This document shows positions 44,409 through 55,800 of a DNA stretch of 64,000 nucleotides, one piece after another; within the stretch, counting starts at the first letter, position 1; each line of letters begins with the position of its first letter. Under the pieces are notes generated by a model, which had not been told where the DNA came from, searched no databases, and saw nothing but the letters and a program-made list of their open reading frames with translations. Both the position numbers and the translations under genes were made by a program. This DNA is from Rhynochetos jubatus (Eukaryota; Chordata; Aves; Eurypygiformes; Rhynochetidae), in contig CM050654.1 in assembly GCA_027574665.1 (NCBI GenBank), positions 29,593,722-29,657,721 on the forward strand, read 5' to 3'.

Positions 44409-44965
44409 ATAGAATCATAGCATGGTTTGGGTTGGAAAGGACCTTAAAGACCACCTAGTTCCAACCCCCCTGCCACGGGCAGGGACACCCTCCACTAGAC
44501 CAGGTTGCTCCAAGCCTCATCCAGCCTGGCCTTGAACACTTCCAGGGAGGGGGTATCCACAGCTTCTCTGGGCAACCTGTTCCAGTGCCTCACCACTCTC
44601 TCTCTGAAGAATTTCTTCCTGATACCTAATATAAATCTTCTCATCAACAAACACCCCCAAGCTCTCAAGCCATTCTCCGCCCAGCCTGTACTTGTGTTTG
44701 GGATTGCCCTGACCCATGTGCAGGACCTTGCACTTGGCCTTGTTGAACTCCATGAGGTTGGCACAGACCCACCTCTCCAGCCTGTCCAGGTCCCTTTGGA
44801 TGGCATCCTTTCCCTCCCGTGTGTCGATCACACCACACAGCTTGGTGTCATCGGCAAACTTGCTGAGGGTGCACTTGATCCAACCGTCCGTGTCACTGAC
44901 AAAGATTTTAAACAGCACTGGTCCCAGTACTGACCCCTGTGGAATGCCACTTGTCCCTGGAAAGG
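44409..44965 (-). mobile_element. CR1 LINE fragment with reverse-transcriptase core and internal deletion
   Basis: The + strand starts TCATAGAATCATAGCATGG, the reverse complement of the CR1 3' terminal repeat. The minus strand encodes [13 protein letters not shown], the FADDTKL catalytic motif (FADD codons at about 44850-44861) and the [12 protein letters not shown] segment, then jumps to a RKKFFRE..V.HWNRLP C-terminus. About 100 or more codons normally lying between these are absent at about 44640-44650, and the two parts are in different frames. The element is 5' truncated and dead. Confidence 0.95.
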
Positions 44966-45540
44966 ATGAGTGAAAGGAAAAATTATCTGAGTGCTGATTT
45001 GTGGAGAGATGGTTTACTCTCGTAAGCTGCAAAGTACAAATGCTCTGCTTGAAAGTACCCTGCACCAGCAACACAAAGCATTTTCTCTGTAACACATGCA
45101 TTTGATGAGCGCTCCAGATGATGTTGTAATGGCCTGCCATAAGCCTCTTAAGCATTACTAAGTGTACATTTAACTTCAATGGTTTTATGAGGGTAGCAGG
45201 TCAGATGGACTACAGCCCCGCTGCAAACAAAGCCTCTTACTGTACTCAGCGGATATTACTTGTGCTAGGTCTTAAGAGATTAAATACCTCTCTGTTCAGT
45301 TTTGTATAGCAAAAATGCAGAAAATACTCGCTAATAGGCTACCTCTGCATGTCACTGTCATTTTTATGTGGTCTTGTATTGCTAAATTGAGTGACTTAGC
45401 ACCCTAGCCCCGGGCTTTTTGACTGAGCAGGGCACTGGGCAAAGCAAACTGAAAGGTACTTGTCGAAGCACAGGAACCAGCAAGGCTCAGAATGCAGATA
45501 GCCAAAAATAAACCATTAAAAAATAAACCGTTTCTTCACA
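44966..45540. other. Intergenic, nothing recognised
   Basis: This is AT-rich unique-looking sequence between two CR1 pieces. No exon, repeat family or RNA gene is seen. Confidence 0.6.
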
Positions 45541-45625
45541 GAGAAGGCGCTTTCTTCACGGAGAGGGTAGTGAGGCACTGCAATGGGCTGCCGAGAGAAG
45601 TTGTGGATGCCCCGTCCCTGGCTCC
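45541..45625 (+). mobile_element. Short CR1 fragment
   Basis: TTCTTCACGGAGAGGGTAGT followed by GAGGCACTGCAATGGGCTGC and GTGGATGCCCCGTCCCTGG matches the CR1 C-terminal coding region in + orientation. Only about 85 bp remain. Confidence 0.85.
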
Positions 45626-48600
45626 CTGGCTATGGCCTGCCAGGCACTCGCTCTGATGCCCAAACCCTGCAAAATGTGAGGTTAGATTTTAATCCAGTGT
45701 ATTCAAAATAGACACTAGTTTACTTGTTTTTATAAAGGACCAGAGCACAAATGGCAGTAAATCCATGAGCCTTTTGGCTTAACCCCATTTCAGACACAAA
45801 AAAGAAAACCCTGCCTGACAGCCACAAGCTCTCTGGGAAGACTCGGCTCTTCCTATGCTTCCCTAACTATGATTTTACTCAGTCATGTGCTGTCATCCTC
45901 CAATCCTCCTCGAGTGTCACTTGAAAAAAGGAAAATCTGTTGTCAGTTATAATGACAATGCATTGAAGATGGCTTACAGCAGAGAATGGCGCTTTATAGC
46001 AGCCGGCTGTGACCAATCTGGGTTGCGAGAGAACATTGTGTGTGTCCCAGAGATTATAGCTTTTAAAATAAAACCCTCATTCTAGTTCCCTGGGGCTTTT
46101 TAATGAATTGCCACATGCAACTATGCCTTAAACGAAGCATCAGTGATTACCCATCTGACTGCAGTTCACTTGATATTTACCAAATAAAGGAACAGTTAGC
46201 ACCCTGAAAACCCTAAACCAACTTGAAGAGCTCTACTGGTTCTAAGGATGCACCCCACTTTAAAGGCAATGAAGTAGGAGTCACGAGAGAAAGCTTTCAA
46301 AGAGGTGGGATTTTGCAGGCTGTCCCATGTCTTACCGTGCTTAATGTTGCTCAGGGGGATGATACACCCGCCTCTGAGTCATGGACCAGTTACACCACAC
46401 ACAGTCCAGGAAACAGACTGATGGCTGTAGGTGCCAGTCAGATGCCAGTATTATTCAGACACCTGGATAAAGGGAAATCATATTTTGCACCGCTGGCAAG
46501 AGCTAGGATGAGACAAGGAGCAGTGGTCCTGACATACGACTCAGAAGGAAGCGGTTCTTGTTGGACCATGAAGATATGGTCCAGTGAGGCTTAGGGGTCT
46601 TGTGCCTAGGGCCAGGGATGTCCAGTTCCATCCAGACACCTGTTTAAACACATAAGCACTATGGCTTTTCCCTCTTGGATAGATGTGCTGGTCACAGTAT
46701 TTAACTTTGTGCATTTGGCTTAGGTGTGCATGTGAAGAGTCCAAACTACCATGGCTCCCTCTGCAGTTGTTGGATGAGATGGGCTCCTCTCCCACATAGT
46801 ACAGGCTCCACTGCAGGTCACGAGGCAGGAAAACCTGCTTCCCTCCAGTGAAAATACAAGGGCCTCTGGAGACCACAGTCCTAAATCAGACACCTCATTC
46901 AAATGCTTCAGGTTGGGTTGTGCAAATGCTCACCTCAGTGCCAAGAGTTGGTGGAGACCTCTGGCTCCCCTGTCCCATCTTAACCACCCTCCATGCCCGT
47001 GCACTCACCCTGCACCCTCTGGGGCTCTCCCAGTCCTGATACAGCCTGTACACACAAACCTAACAACTCCTTCAGGTCAAACTGTGTTTTAAAGCATCCC
47101 ACACTAGATTGCTCAGAATAGCCTCTGCGCATGTGGAAGAAGGCTAACACATCCCAGTGCATTGGATTTGCTGTGCATGGGACACAGTGTCCCTCTGCAC
47201 TTGCCCAGGATTTCCGGATGCCCAGCAGCCTAGGCTGGCAGCCACCCAGATATCCACTAGCTCATCGCACACATCGCTGTAGAGCTGGCAGGTCCACACG
47301 CTTCCTCGACGCTCACCCCGCATTCATCTTCTGTTCTCCTGGGCTTGACGGCTTCCAGGGTAAATCTGGGTCAACGTCTTTCCATAGGATTTCTGTTCCC
47401 TTCCTGCCGTGGCTGGCAGAAGGGGATGTGCCAGGACAGTACTGAGGGGCCACTGACTGATGAGGAAGGACAGGCAGGGAATGAGGGATTTTAGTTTAAC
47501 TATGTCAAAGCTGTGCATGAATGCACAGATGGGCATCACTAGCAAATGTCAGTAAAAATCAGAGAGTGATGTAAGAAAATCTCGTTTCCTCCAAAAATTG
47601 CACAGATCCATCTGAATCAGTGGGAAATTCAGTGTTTGCTTTTTTACTGTGGCTAATAGCTGCTTGGGTTTCATAATTTTAAGCCATTATTCTTAATATA
47701 TTTAACAACCCAAGTTTAAAACCATACTTAGACCACTGCAACTCTGACTGTTGGGAAGCCCACAGGAAAAAAAAAGTCTCATTCTTATTTCACTAAATGT
47801 GCAGGAGAATCAGTATGAGTAAAAGCTCTTGTTAGTTCTCTCAAGCTTTGCTCTTAGTAATTGGTTGATATTTTGGGAATGGAATAATCTGTGGAAGTTG
47901 CTTTCTGTAGCATGCACTACTAACCTTTTCTTTTTTTTTTTTTTCAGAAGATCCTTTTGAAATTAGATACAGCTTTTGGAATTAACCCAGACACTGCTTT
48001 TCAAGCCAGAAGCATTTGTATAAGCATCATCAATCATGCCACCAGCTCTTATTGCTACTGTATATTCACTTTCTACCTGGTTTGAATTCCTAATTGGCCC
48101 TGCTGCGCAACTTAAAGCCCTGAAGAAACCTGTGGAAGGGAGGTGGGGAAGAGTATTGCTTCCCCAGATGGGATCAGGAGGGTTTCTTGCAAATTACCCT
48201 GATAAAGTCCATTTCCTGGAGAAAACAGACAAGAAGCAGTTGGTAACAGGGTGAGTAAGAGTCGGATGTGATGGGGTATGATGTACAAAAGTATGTACAA
48301 CTGGCTCGATTATCATCGGAGCAGTTGGCCTGGCAGCTGCTTATATCATGTGTTTCAGGCTCGTGTACTGTAACGCAAGCACACGAGAAGTCCTTTGGAC
48401 AGGAACGGAGCAGATAATTCAAGAGACAGGCTGTTTTTCTGATTTAAGTACAAGAGAAGTTCTGAAAAATGCAGGTGATTTTCTGTGCCGTCCACAGCAG
48501 GCTTTCTCTTTCCCTGCCTAGGAAACCACTGCTGCTCTCCCCATCTTCTAGCTCTCATTTACAGCCAACTCTTTATTGCAATAAGGTTCTCTCTCTCTCA

Positions 48601-51600
48601 AAAAAAGCCATGTTAAGTGGGTGGGAGCACCCCCGTGGGCTGGTGACCAGGAATGCACAGAGATGGTTTGTGTTTTGTCAGGGAAAGGGCTGCTTTCCCC
48701 ATGTTGATGGGTCAGATCCCTGCACAGCCCCAGGTACAGCGAGCACAAAGGTGACTTGGCACTACCTCTCTGTCTCAGGTGCAGAGTAATCATGAATGGG
48801 AGCTCCAGTCGCATAGAGTACATATATTGCATTGTTTTGCACCCCTGCTGTCTCCCACCCTATTCCCATTAAGCGCTTACACATGCTGCTGGAAGCCAGG
48901 GCAGCTGTACTCATCTATCAAAGCCTGTCAGCTTGAGAGCATAGGCTCTTCCCATTAATTAAGCAAATGTAATGTGATTAGCTAAGGCTGTAAATGTTTC
49001 TAGGCCCACTTAGAAAGCTACAAAACACTGAGCACCACAGCTTCTTATTTTTGTGCACTTGTGCTATCTGAGATGCCTCTCTGGGGCTGAGATTTTTGTT
49101 CTTAAATTTCTGTGTGTGAGAGAAAATGGGGAGACAGCACTAGAAAGGGATCATATCTTGTAGTCTTTAAACTGGCATTTGAATTATAGGAGTCTGAAGA
49201 AGACATTACTTCTTACACTTTAAAAAAAATCCTTCTGCCTACACGTTTTTTAAATGAATGTACAAGAACTGCTGAAAGCTGAAATTGGGTAAGAATCTAT
49301 ACCTTATTTAAGATTTCTACTTGCTTTGATGAAAAATTTATATTACTTAGCAGTTAAGGATCTAAACTGGGGTGCTTTAGGCTGTCAACCAGAAAGCAAA
49401 TGGAACAGTTATTGGGAAGTTGCACATAGAATAGGAAAATCCTTGAAGTCAATTTGAGTGTTATGAACAAGACCTACTTAAGTATTTAAACCTGATTTGG
49501 GATGGAGGTGCCTAAATCTAATACTGTGATGTTGAAAAATCCCTAGTCAGCTTTTGACAGACCTTCAAGATGTGTAAACTCCAAAGGCACCTTGCTGTTT
49601 AAAGCCCTGCAGATGTTTACAGTTGTTTGACCTCTGGGTCTCAGAAGTGCTCCCATTCTGCCCAGGCTGAGCTGCTCAGCATGTCATGTGCATCTACGGT
49701 AATTTGGGATCCGGAGATTTAGCATTCCTTTCCCTAAATCCCTGCAGCAGCTCAGCCCAGTGGGCATGCACCAAGAATACCTCAGACAAAGCTGCTGTGC
49801 CTGCACAGGCAGCTTAGGCCACTCTCCAGCTCCTGAAAGGACTTCCTAGCAGCTGGCATCCACGCATGGTTTGCAGCAAGCTGAGCCTGGTGTCTGACAT
49901 CCCACGCCCTGCAGCTTCTGGGCCAGTAATCGAGATCAAAGTCCTGGTGCATCGCACACCTTCGTGTGGATGTGAAAAATAACCAGGACTCAAATCGCAG
50001 GAGTTGCTTCCTGAAGCCAAATTCATTTAAACGAACCATTCCACCCAGCCCTGACACCCTCTGTGCAATCTTTTAGATAACCCAAATTCCCAACTTTGAA
50101 ACTTCTGTTTCCAGATATCTGCTGGGGTTTTTGTCGCCATGAGACAGGAAGAAGCTGCCACCACAGCAAGCAAGGCAAGAGCAGGGATGCATGCCTGGTA
50201 AGTTCACATCCCACAAGGCAAACAAATCTTTAGGGCATCTGGGGTAAGAAAGTGCCCCCTGCAATCCCTATCTCATTGCTCTCACAAATGTCCTAGGGGG
50301 GCACAGGGAGGAAAATGCTGCTTTAACTCCGGCCCTGGAATGGTCCAGCACTGCAGATAGCTGCTGCTTTCAGCAGGTAGAAGGAAAGGGCACATGGGAG
50401 GACGTTCAGCAGTAGCATCCAACAGCCTGATGCTTTCTGGGGGCTTGGCACTCTGACTGCCCCAACCTCTTCCCAGCGAGCACTTCTCACCACCGAGGTA
50501 GAAATGGAAGGGGAAAGGGGGCTGTTCCTATAGTTATCCTCTCATATAAATGAACCTGATTAGACATGAAGCTCGACCTTAGGGTATGTCTGTGGTGCTT
50601 GAGACCAAGACTGTGCTCAAGCCCTCTCACTGTCAAGACCTGTCTGTGGAGGTGGAGCCACAAGCATGCCTGGGCCCTTCTCTTACAGCACGCAGTCCCA
50701 GCTGCTGTAGGGACAGTGGCAGTGCCACATTCTGTATAGCTTCCCATGGCTGAGATGAGCAAGAAGCAGGAAGCCAGGGGTTAATTTGCCCCTTGGCTGG
50801 AGAAGATTCAAAGGCTTATCTCACCGCAGGCTTGTATGAGTTTTTGAGTGGAGAAATTCCCCATCTCTCCTGGACCAAAAGCAGAGAAAAGGACTACCAG
50901 ACTTACCTGGCCAAGGAGCATTTGCAGATAGGATTCAATGCTGGAGCTTCATGTTTTGGGCCTTCACCTGGCTGTTAGTATATTTGAGAGTAAACAGATC
51001 TATTGAAACACTGCAGCATCTCCTAGAAATTGCTGCAGATGTTTCAATCCCCCCTAAGGGGCACAGGTTATCTTTTTTTTACCCAGTTAGATCCAAGTCA
51101 TCAAAGGCGAATCCAATGACTGCAAGATACCAAAACAACCCCAGGAGCTTGTGACTTACTAGCTTTCAGGGAAGAAGAGGTTATCAGCCTGATTTCTGAG
51201 GGCATGGAAGAGACATGGGAAAGACTAAGTGGCATTCTGACAAGCTCTTAGGTACCCAGGTCTAATGAAAACCATGGGATCCTACTGCATGAGGTATTGT
51301 GAAACTCTGCTAGGTGTCCCTCTGCTTCTCCAGGCCAGATTCTCTGTAGTATTTCAATGCCTTTTTAAATCAGTGGTGGTTAGATAACTGAATGCTTTCA
51401 GAAATCTGGCCTCCACCTTTCTCAGAAGTGGGAGTTTTTCCCTACAATTTATTCTATTGAGGTATAGCCTGTACCATAATAGTGGAAACCTAAATATTTT
51501 ACTTAGAGTACCCAAAGAGCCTTTCTTATACCTCAGTTTGATGCTGACATTCAGTTAATGTTGATGTAATGTCTCCTTTAAAAGATTGTAATTATATTTA

Positions 51601-52298
51601 CCAACACAGTCACCAAAGAGCCATTTATAAATTGTATATACAGTTGCAATTCAGCATGTGCTGTGAGTATTTCATTGGGTTAGTCCTAACATCACAAGCT
51701 AATAATACTGAAAAAAGGGATATGGGTAAATCACAGAGGACACTGCACTCAGTATATAGCTAACAGTGATTAAGTAGTCTCTGCTTTTAGAAGAAAGATA
51801 AGGGCCAAAAAGAATAGGTCCCTCGATAACATCAGGTAATTCTTATATATGGTCCCTCATGACACAGGCATAAATCACAATAAAACCCATCTGCAGATCT
51901 AAGGGGTGAAATCATAAATCCTGCTTTATAAATGAGACCTGCACATCTGATAGTGTACAGTGTTCCAGATTTACAGCAGCTGTAAATGATGTACTAAGGT
52001 TCACAAACCCATTTGCACTCTGTCTGGGAAGAAGAAAGGAGGTAAGATTTTTCTAGGGAGGAGGATATATTTCAAGACGTACTCAGAAATGAGAGAGGCT
52101 GTGTGTGCGTGAGTGAGAAACTGATGCTTTACACAAATTTGTCATATCTTGACTTTATACTCGAGACTCTGTCCTCTGGTCCTAGTTTCTGTAAATCCAT
52201 GGCACTGTGTTTATGCCTTCTCTTTTGCTCCCAGGTCTGGTGGAGCAAATACAGCTGATGGGGCACCATGTCCAGCTTTGGCTGGTTTCTGGCTTAAA
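45626..52298. other. Gene-free 3' desert, part 2
   Basis: No coding exon is supported. The blocks at about 45880-46200 and 48900-49020 are repeat-free and have the even, motif-rich texture of conserved non-coding elements. A strong pyrimidine tract ending in TTTTCAG (47928-47947) is followed by about 45 open codons but has no matching donor. The rest is ordinary intergenic sequence. Confidence 0.6.
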
Positions 52299-52876
52299 TC
52301 ATGGAATCATTTAAGTTGGAAAAGGCCTTGAAGGTCATTGAGTCCAATCCTTAACCTAACACTGCCAAGTCCACCACTAAACCATGTCCCTAAGCACCAC
52401 ATTTACACATCTATTAAATACCTACAGGGATGGTGTGGTGACTCCACCACCACCCTGGACAGCCCATTCCAATGCCTGACAACCCTTTTGGTGAAGACAT
52501 TTTTCCTAATATCCAATCTAAACCTCCCCTGGCACAACTTGAGGCCATTTTCTCCTGTCCTGTTGCTTGTGACTTGGGAGAAGAGACCAACCCACCTCTC
52601 TGCATCCTCCTTTCAGGCAGTCATGGGGAGCGATTAGGTCTCCCCTGAGCCTCCTCTTTTCCAGGCTGAACACCCCCAGCTCCCTCAGCTGCTCCTCACA
52701 GGACTTGTGCTCCAGACCCTTCCCCAGCTCCGTTCCCTTCTCTGGACATGCTCCAGCCCCTCAATGTCTTTCTTGTAGTGAGGGGTCCCACACTGAACAG
52801 AGGATTCGAGGTGCAGCCTCGCCAGTGCCCAGTACAGGGAGACAATCCCTACCCTAGTCCTGCTGGCCACACTAAA
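52299..52876 (-). mobile_element. CR1 LINE fragment, different subfamily (3' end)
   Basis: The + strand shows ATCATTTAAGTTGGAAAAGG, then CCAACCCAC-type and CACTAAACCATGTCCCTAAG blocks, then CCAATGCCTGACAACCCTTT and CTCCCTCAGCTGCTCCTCAC. These are landmarks of a CR1 subfamily distinct from the other copies here. The copy is about 580 bp, 5' truncated and without an intact frame. In my recollection this subfamily is abundant in non-galliform birds, a weak hint on lineage. Confidence 0.92.
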
Positions 52877-55800
52877 CTGTTAAACTGAGGTGTTATCTAA
52901 AATGTGTGTCAGATTATGTAATTTGGTATTCATTGTTGGGACTGGAACCTTGGAAACATCCTAGGTTTCTTAAAACATTTACATTCTACATTCATTAGGA
53001 TGTTATCCCAATGGCACTCTTGGACTTTGGCTTTGGACAGTCAGAGGAAGGTGGCTCTCCCCATGCAGGCTTTTACTGCAAGAAGTATTCACTGCCCTTC
53101 ATTTTCAGTGAACTTCCAGTACACTTTGCAGCTGAGGTTAGTGCAGTACAGCAGCACTAACTTCTCTCCCTGTTTTGGTACTACTGCTACACCAAATTTA
53201 CATTTCTATATAATTGAGTCCAGCAGCTTTGCTTCTTTGAAAGCAGTTAGAGCTCCCAGGCGTGAGCTCTCTGTGTTTCCAAATGTCATCTATGTAAAGT
53301 TCAGTACCTCCTGAACAATCAAACACGTTGCTGTGTTTTTCTGTAAAATGCCTCAGGGAATAAATGTAACCAAAATGTCAGTCTGACGAAGAAGTGTCTC
53401 CCAAAGGGTGAACGGAGCATGTAGAAATACAGACTTTGTTTTTCTAGGGCACCTGCCAGACATCTGATGATGCACGTAAAGCTATTTGCTATCTGTCAGC
53501 TCCCCAGAAATATGTCTTTTGAAGTCAGTAAAACCCCCTTTCTTTTATTACAGATTTCCTCATTTTTTTCAGGTATACATAAATATAGTATCCTAGCTTT
53601 TTAACATAGCTTCTGAAGACAACTCCATCCACACAGTCCTGCTGCCTGTTTCTCTGTCTGCCCATGGTAATATGAATTTTTTGGTCATATAAATGTACTA
53701 GGCAGATGGATGGAGGGCTTCAAGAGAAAAGGTTTCCATAAGCTCAGTATAGAAATCTGTGGCTTCAGAGAAGAGGAAATTATTAATGCCTCTACTGAGG
53801 GAAAAGCAAGGGACATCTCTTCTTCTTAGTGGCAACTGGCTACCTGTTACTCCTGTGAAGCTTCAGATTAGCCACATCCCATGCTGGCTTTTGACCTGCT
53901 AAGAGGCAAAAAAGGTGGTGGAGGGCATGTAGAAAGCTGGGAAGTTGGCACAGTCGCCCCATCAGGAAGTGAAGGGCCCAAACACATGGGAAAGGGGAGA
54001 GAAAAACATGGGAAAGAAATCACAGACAGGGGTGCAGAGCCAGGTGTGCTCTTGGGATGTCCCAGGGAAGAGCAACAAGGAGGTGGATTATTGCAGTAGG
54101 ACAGGGCAGGGGGCATGGACCATGAAGCCCCAGCGGGATTGCTGCTTATGGCAGACATTTCAGTGATGGTGCACTGCTCTTTCCATTGCCCCATTACCCT
54201 CTGTACCTGAGTTCAAAGCCCAAATGCTAGCAGTGTCCCAGCTACTTTCAGGCAAGCTGTTTCTGCAACCCTGTCTGTGGCTACTGGGAGGAATTCCTGA
54301 GCACTCTCAGTGCTCCTCAGACTCCTTCTCCCTGTTGTGGGCACGCAGCACCTGAAAACCCTTGCAAAAATTATGGTGGTTTTTCTTTTTTTCATTCAGC
54401 AGGTTTATATGTTTGTCTTCTTTCACACTCCCATATCTCACTTCAGCATTCCTGTAATGTCCATAGCTCACCCCTTTGCTCCAGTCAACTGAAAACTATT
54501 AGAACTGTCAAGCAATTCAGAACCAGTTACTGTTACAAACAAAGCTGCTTTCTCACTGCTGACTGCATTGGTTTTGCTGGCACATGCGGCTAACAAGAAC
54601 AGAACAACATAGAGTCTAAACCAGTTGTCTTCCGTATTTCCAGAGTGTCAAATTTAGGAGGGCCATTAACTGCTCCATTGCTCCACTTAGATGATTAACT
54701 CAATTTATTTTATTAGCAAGTACCACAAATGGCTCACTCAGGGCCAAGCCATTGTGGCCAAGGCTGACCTTACTGCCTGAGCTCTTGCCAACCAGCCCCC
54801 TGCAATACAAACCTTTGCCCAACGTCACAGCCATCCTCAGCACGCTTGCTGCAGCATCTCCGAAAGGTCCCGATCTCAGCAATAACCTTAATTCTTTCCA
54901 GACAACATTTCATAGACCAGTTTTGCCCATAGTCCCCCAGCTGGGATACAGGGTAAGAGCAGTGGGGCTGGTACAGTTACTGAAAAGGGCATCAAGTGGA
55001 GTGAGGTTGCCTTTTGATAAACGAAGAGTTCCTAATATTCCTAGCAGGCACGTGTTCTGGTTTCTAAGAACTAAAGGAGGAAGTAGATGTGTCCTGTGGA
55101 TTAAGAAACACCAGAAGCAAGAAGGGGCACCAGCTGAAACTGCAGCTGTCAGAGGCGCAGGGCAGGTCCCGGTTGCGTGCCGGCGAGCCATGCTGCTCGG
55201 AGTCTCAGCTGGGAAATGTTTGTTTCAGTTGCAGTTTGAAGTTGGCTGAGGGAAGCTGTGGGCCAAGCACTTTTGTTTAGATGTTGGCTCAAGGTCTGCC
55301 TGTACAGGAGTTGAGAAAATCGCTGGCCAGGGAAGCTGGGCAGCTTTAACCCCTCCGGTGGGCCAGCACCTGCAGCTAACGGGCATCACCTGTGCTCTTC
55401 AGCGCTATAAGGCAGGGGGCAGGTGGACTCTGTGGCCCTGAGGGGGCTGTTACTTCCCATGAGTGTTCATCTGAAACGTTCTTGCTAGAAATCAAGAGGG
55501 TAGCACATGTTGTGCTCTAAGGGCCTCTTATTATTGAAGCTTGAAGGAATGTTTCCTGCTCGTCTGCTCGTCCCTATGTCCGTGTTCACCACTGCTGTCC
55601 CAATGCAGGGCGATAACTCAGCCTAGCACCTCCCAGGACTCTTTCATGTGAACACTAAGCCCGTAGTTTAGGATCTCCTCACCCACCAACCTCTCTGTCC
55701 ACCTGCACACAGCTAGCAGGAGTCACTGCTCATCCCCCTAGGCCAGGAAAGGCTAGTTGGAGGTGGGATACATCTTCAAAGAGAAGCAGTACCTTCCAGC

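Noticed and set aside
54752-55249. 165-codon + strand open frame
   Set aside because: It has no motif, an unstructured composition, and is isolated in the 3' desert.
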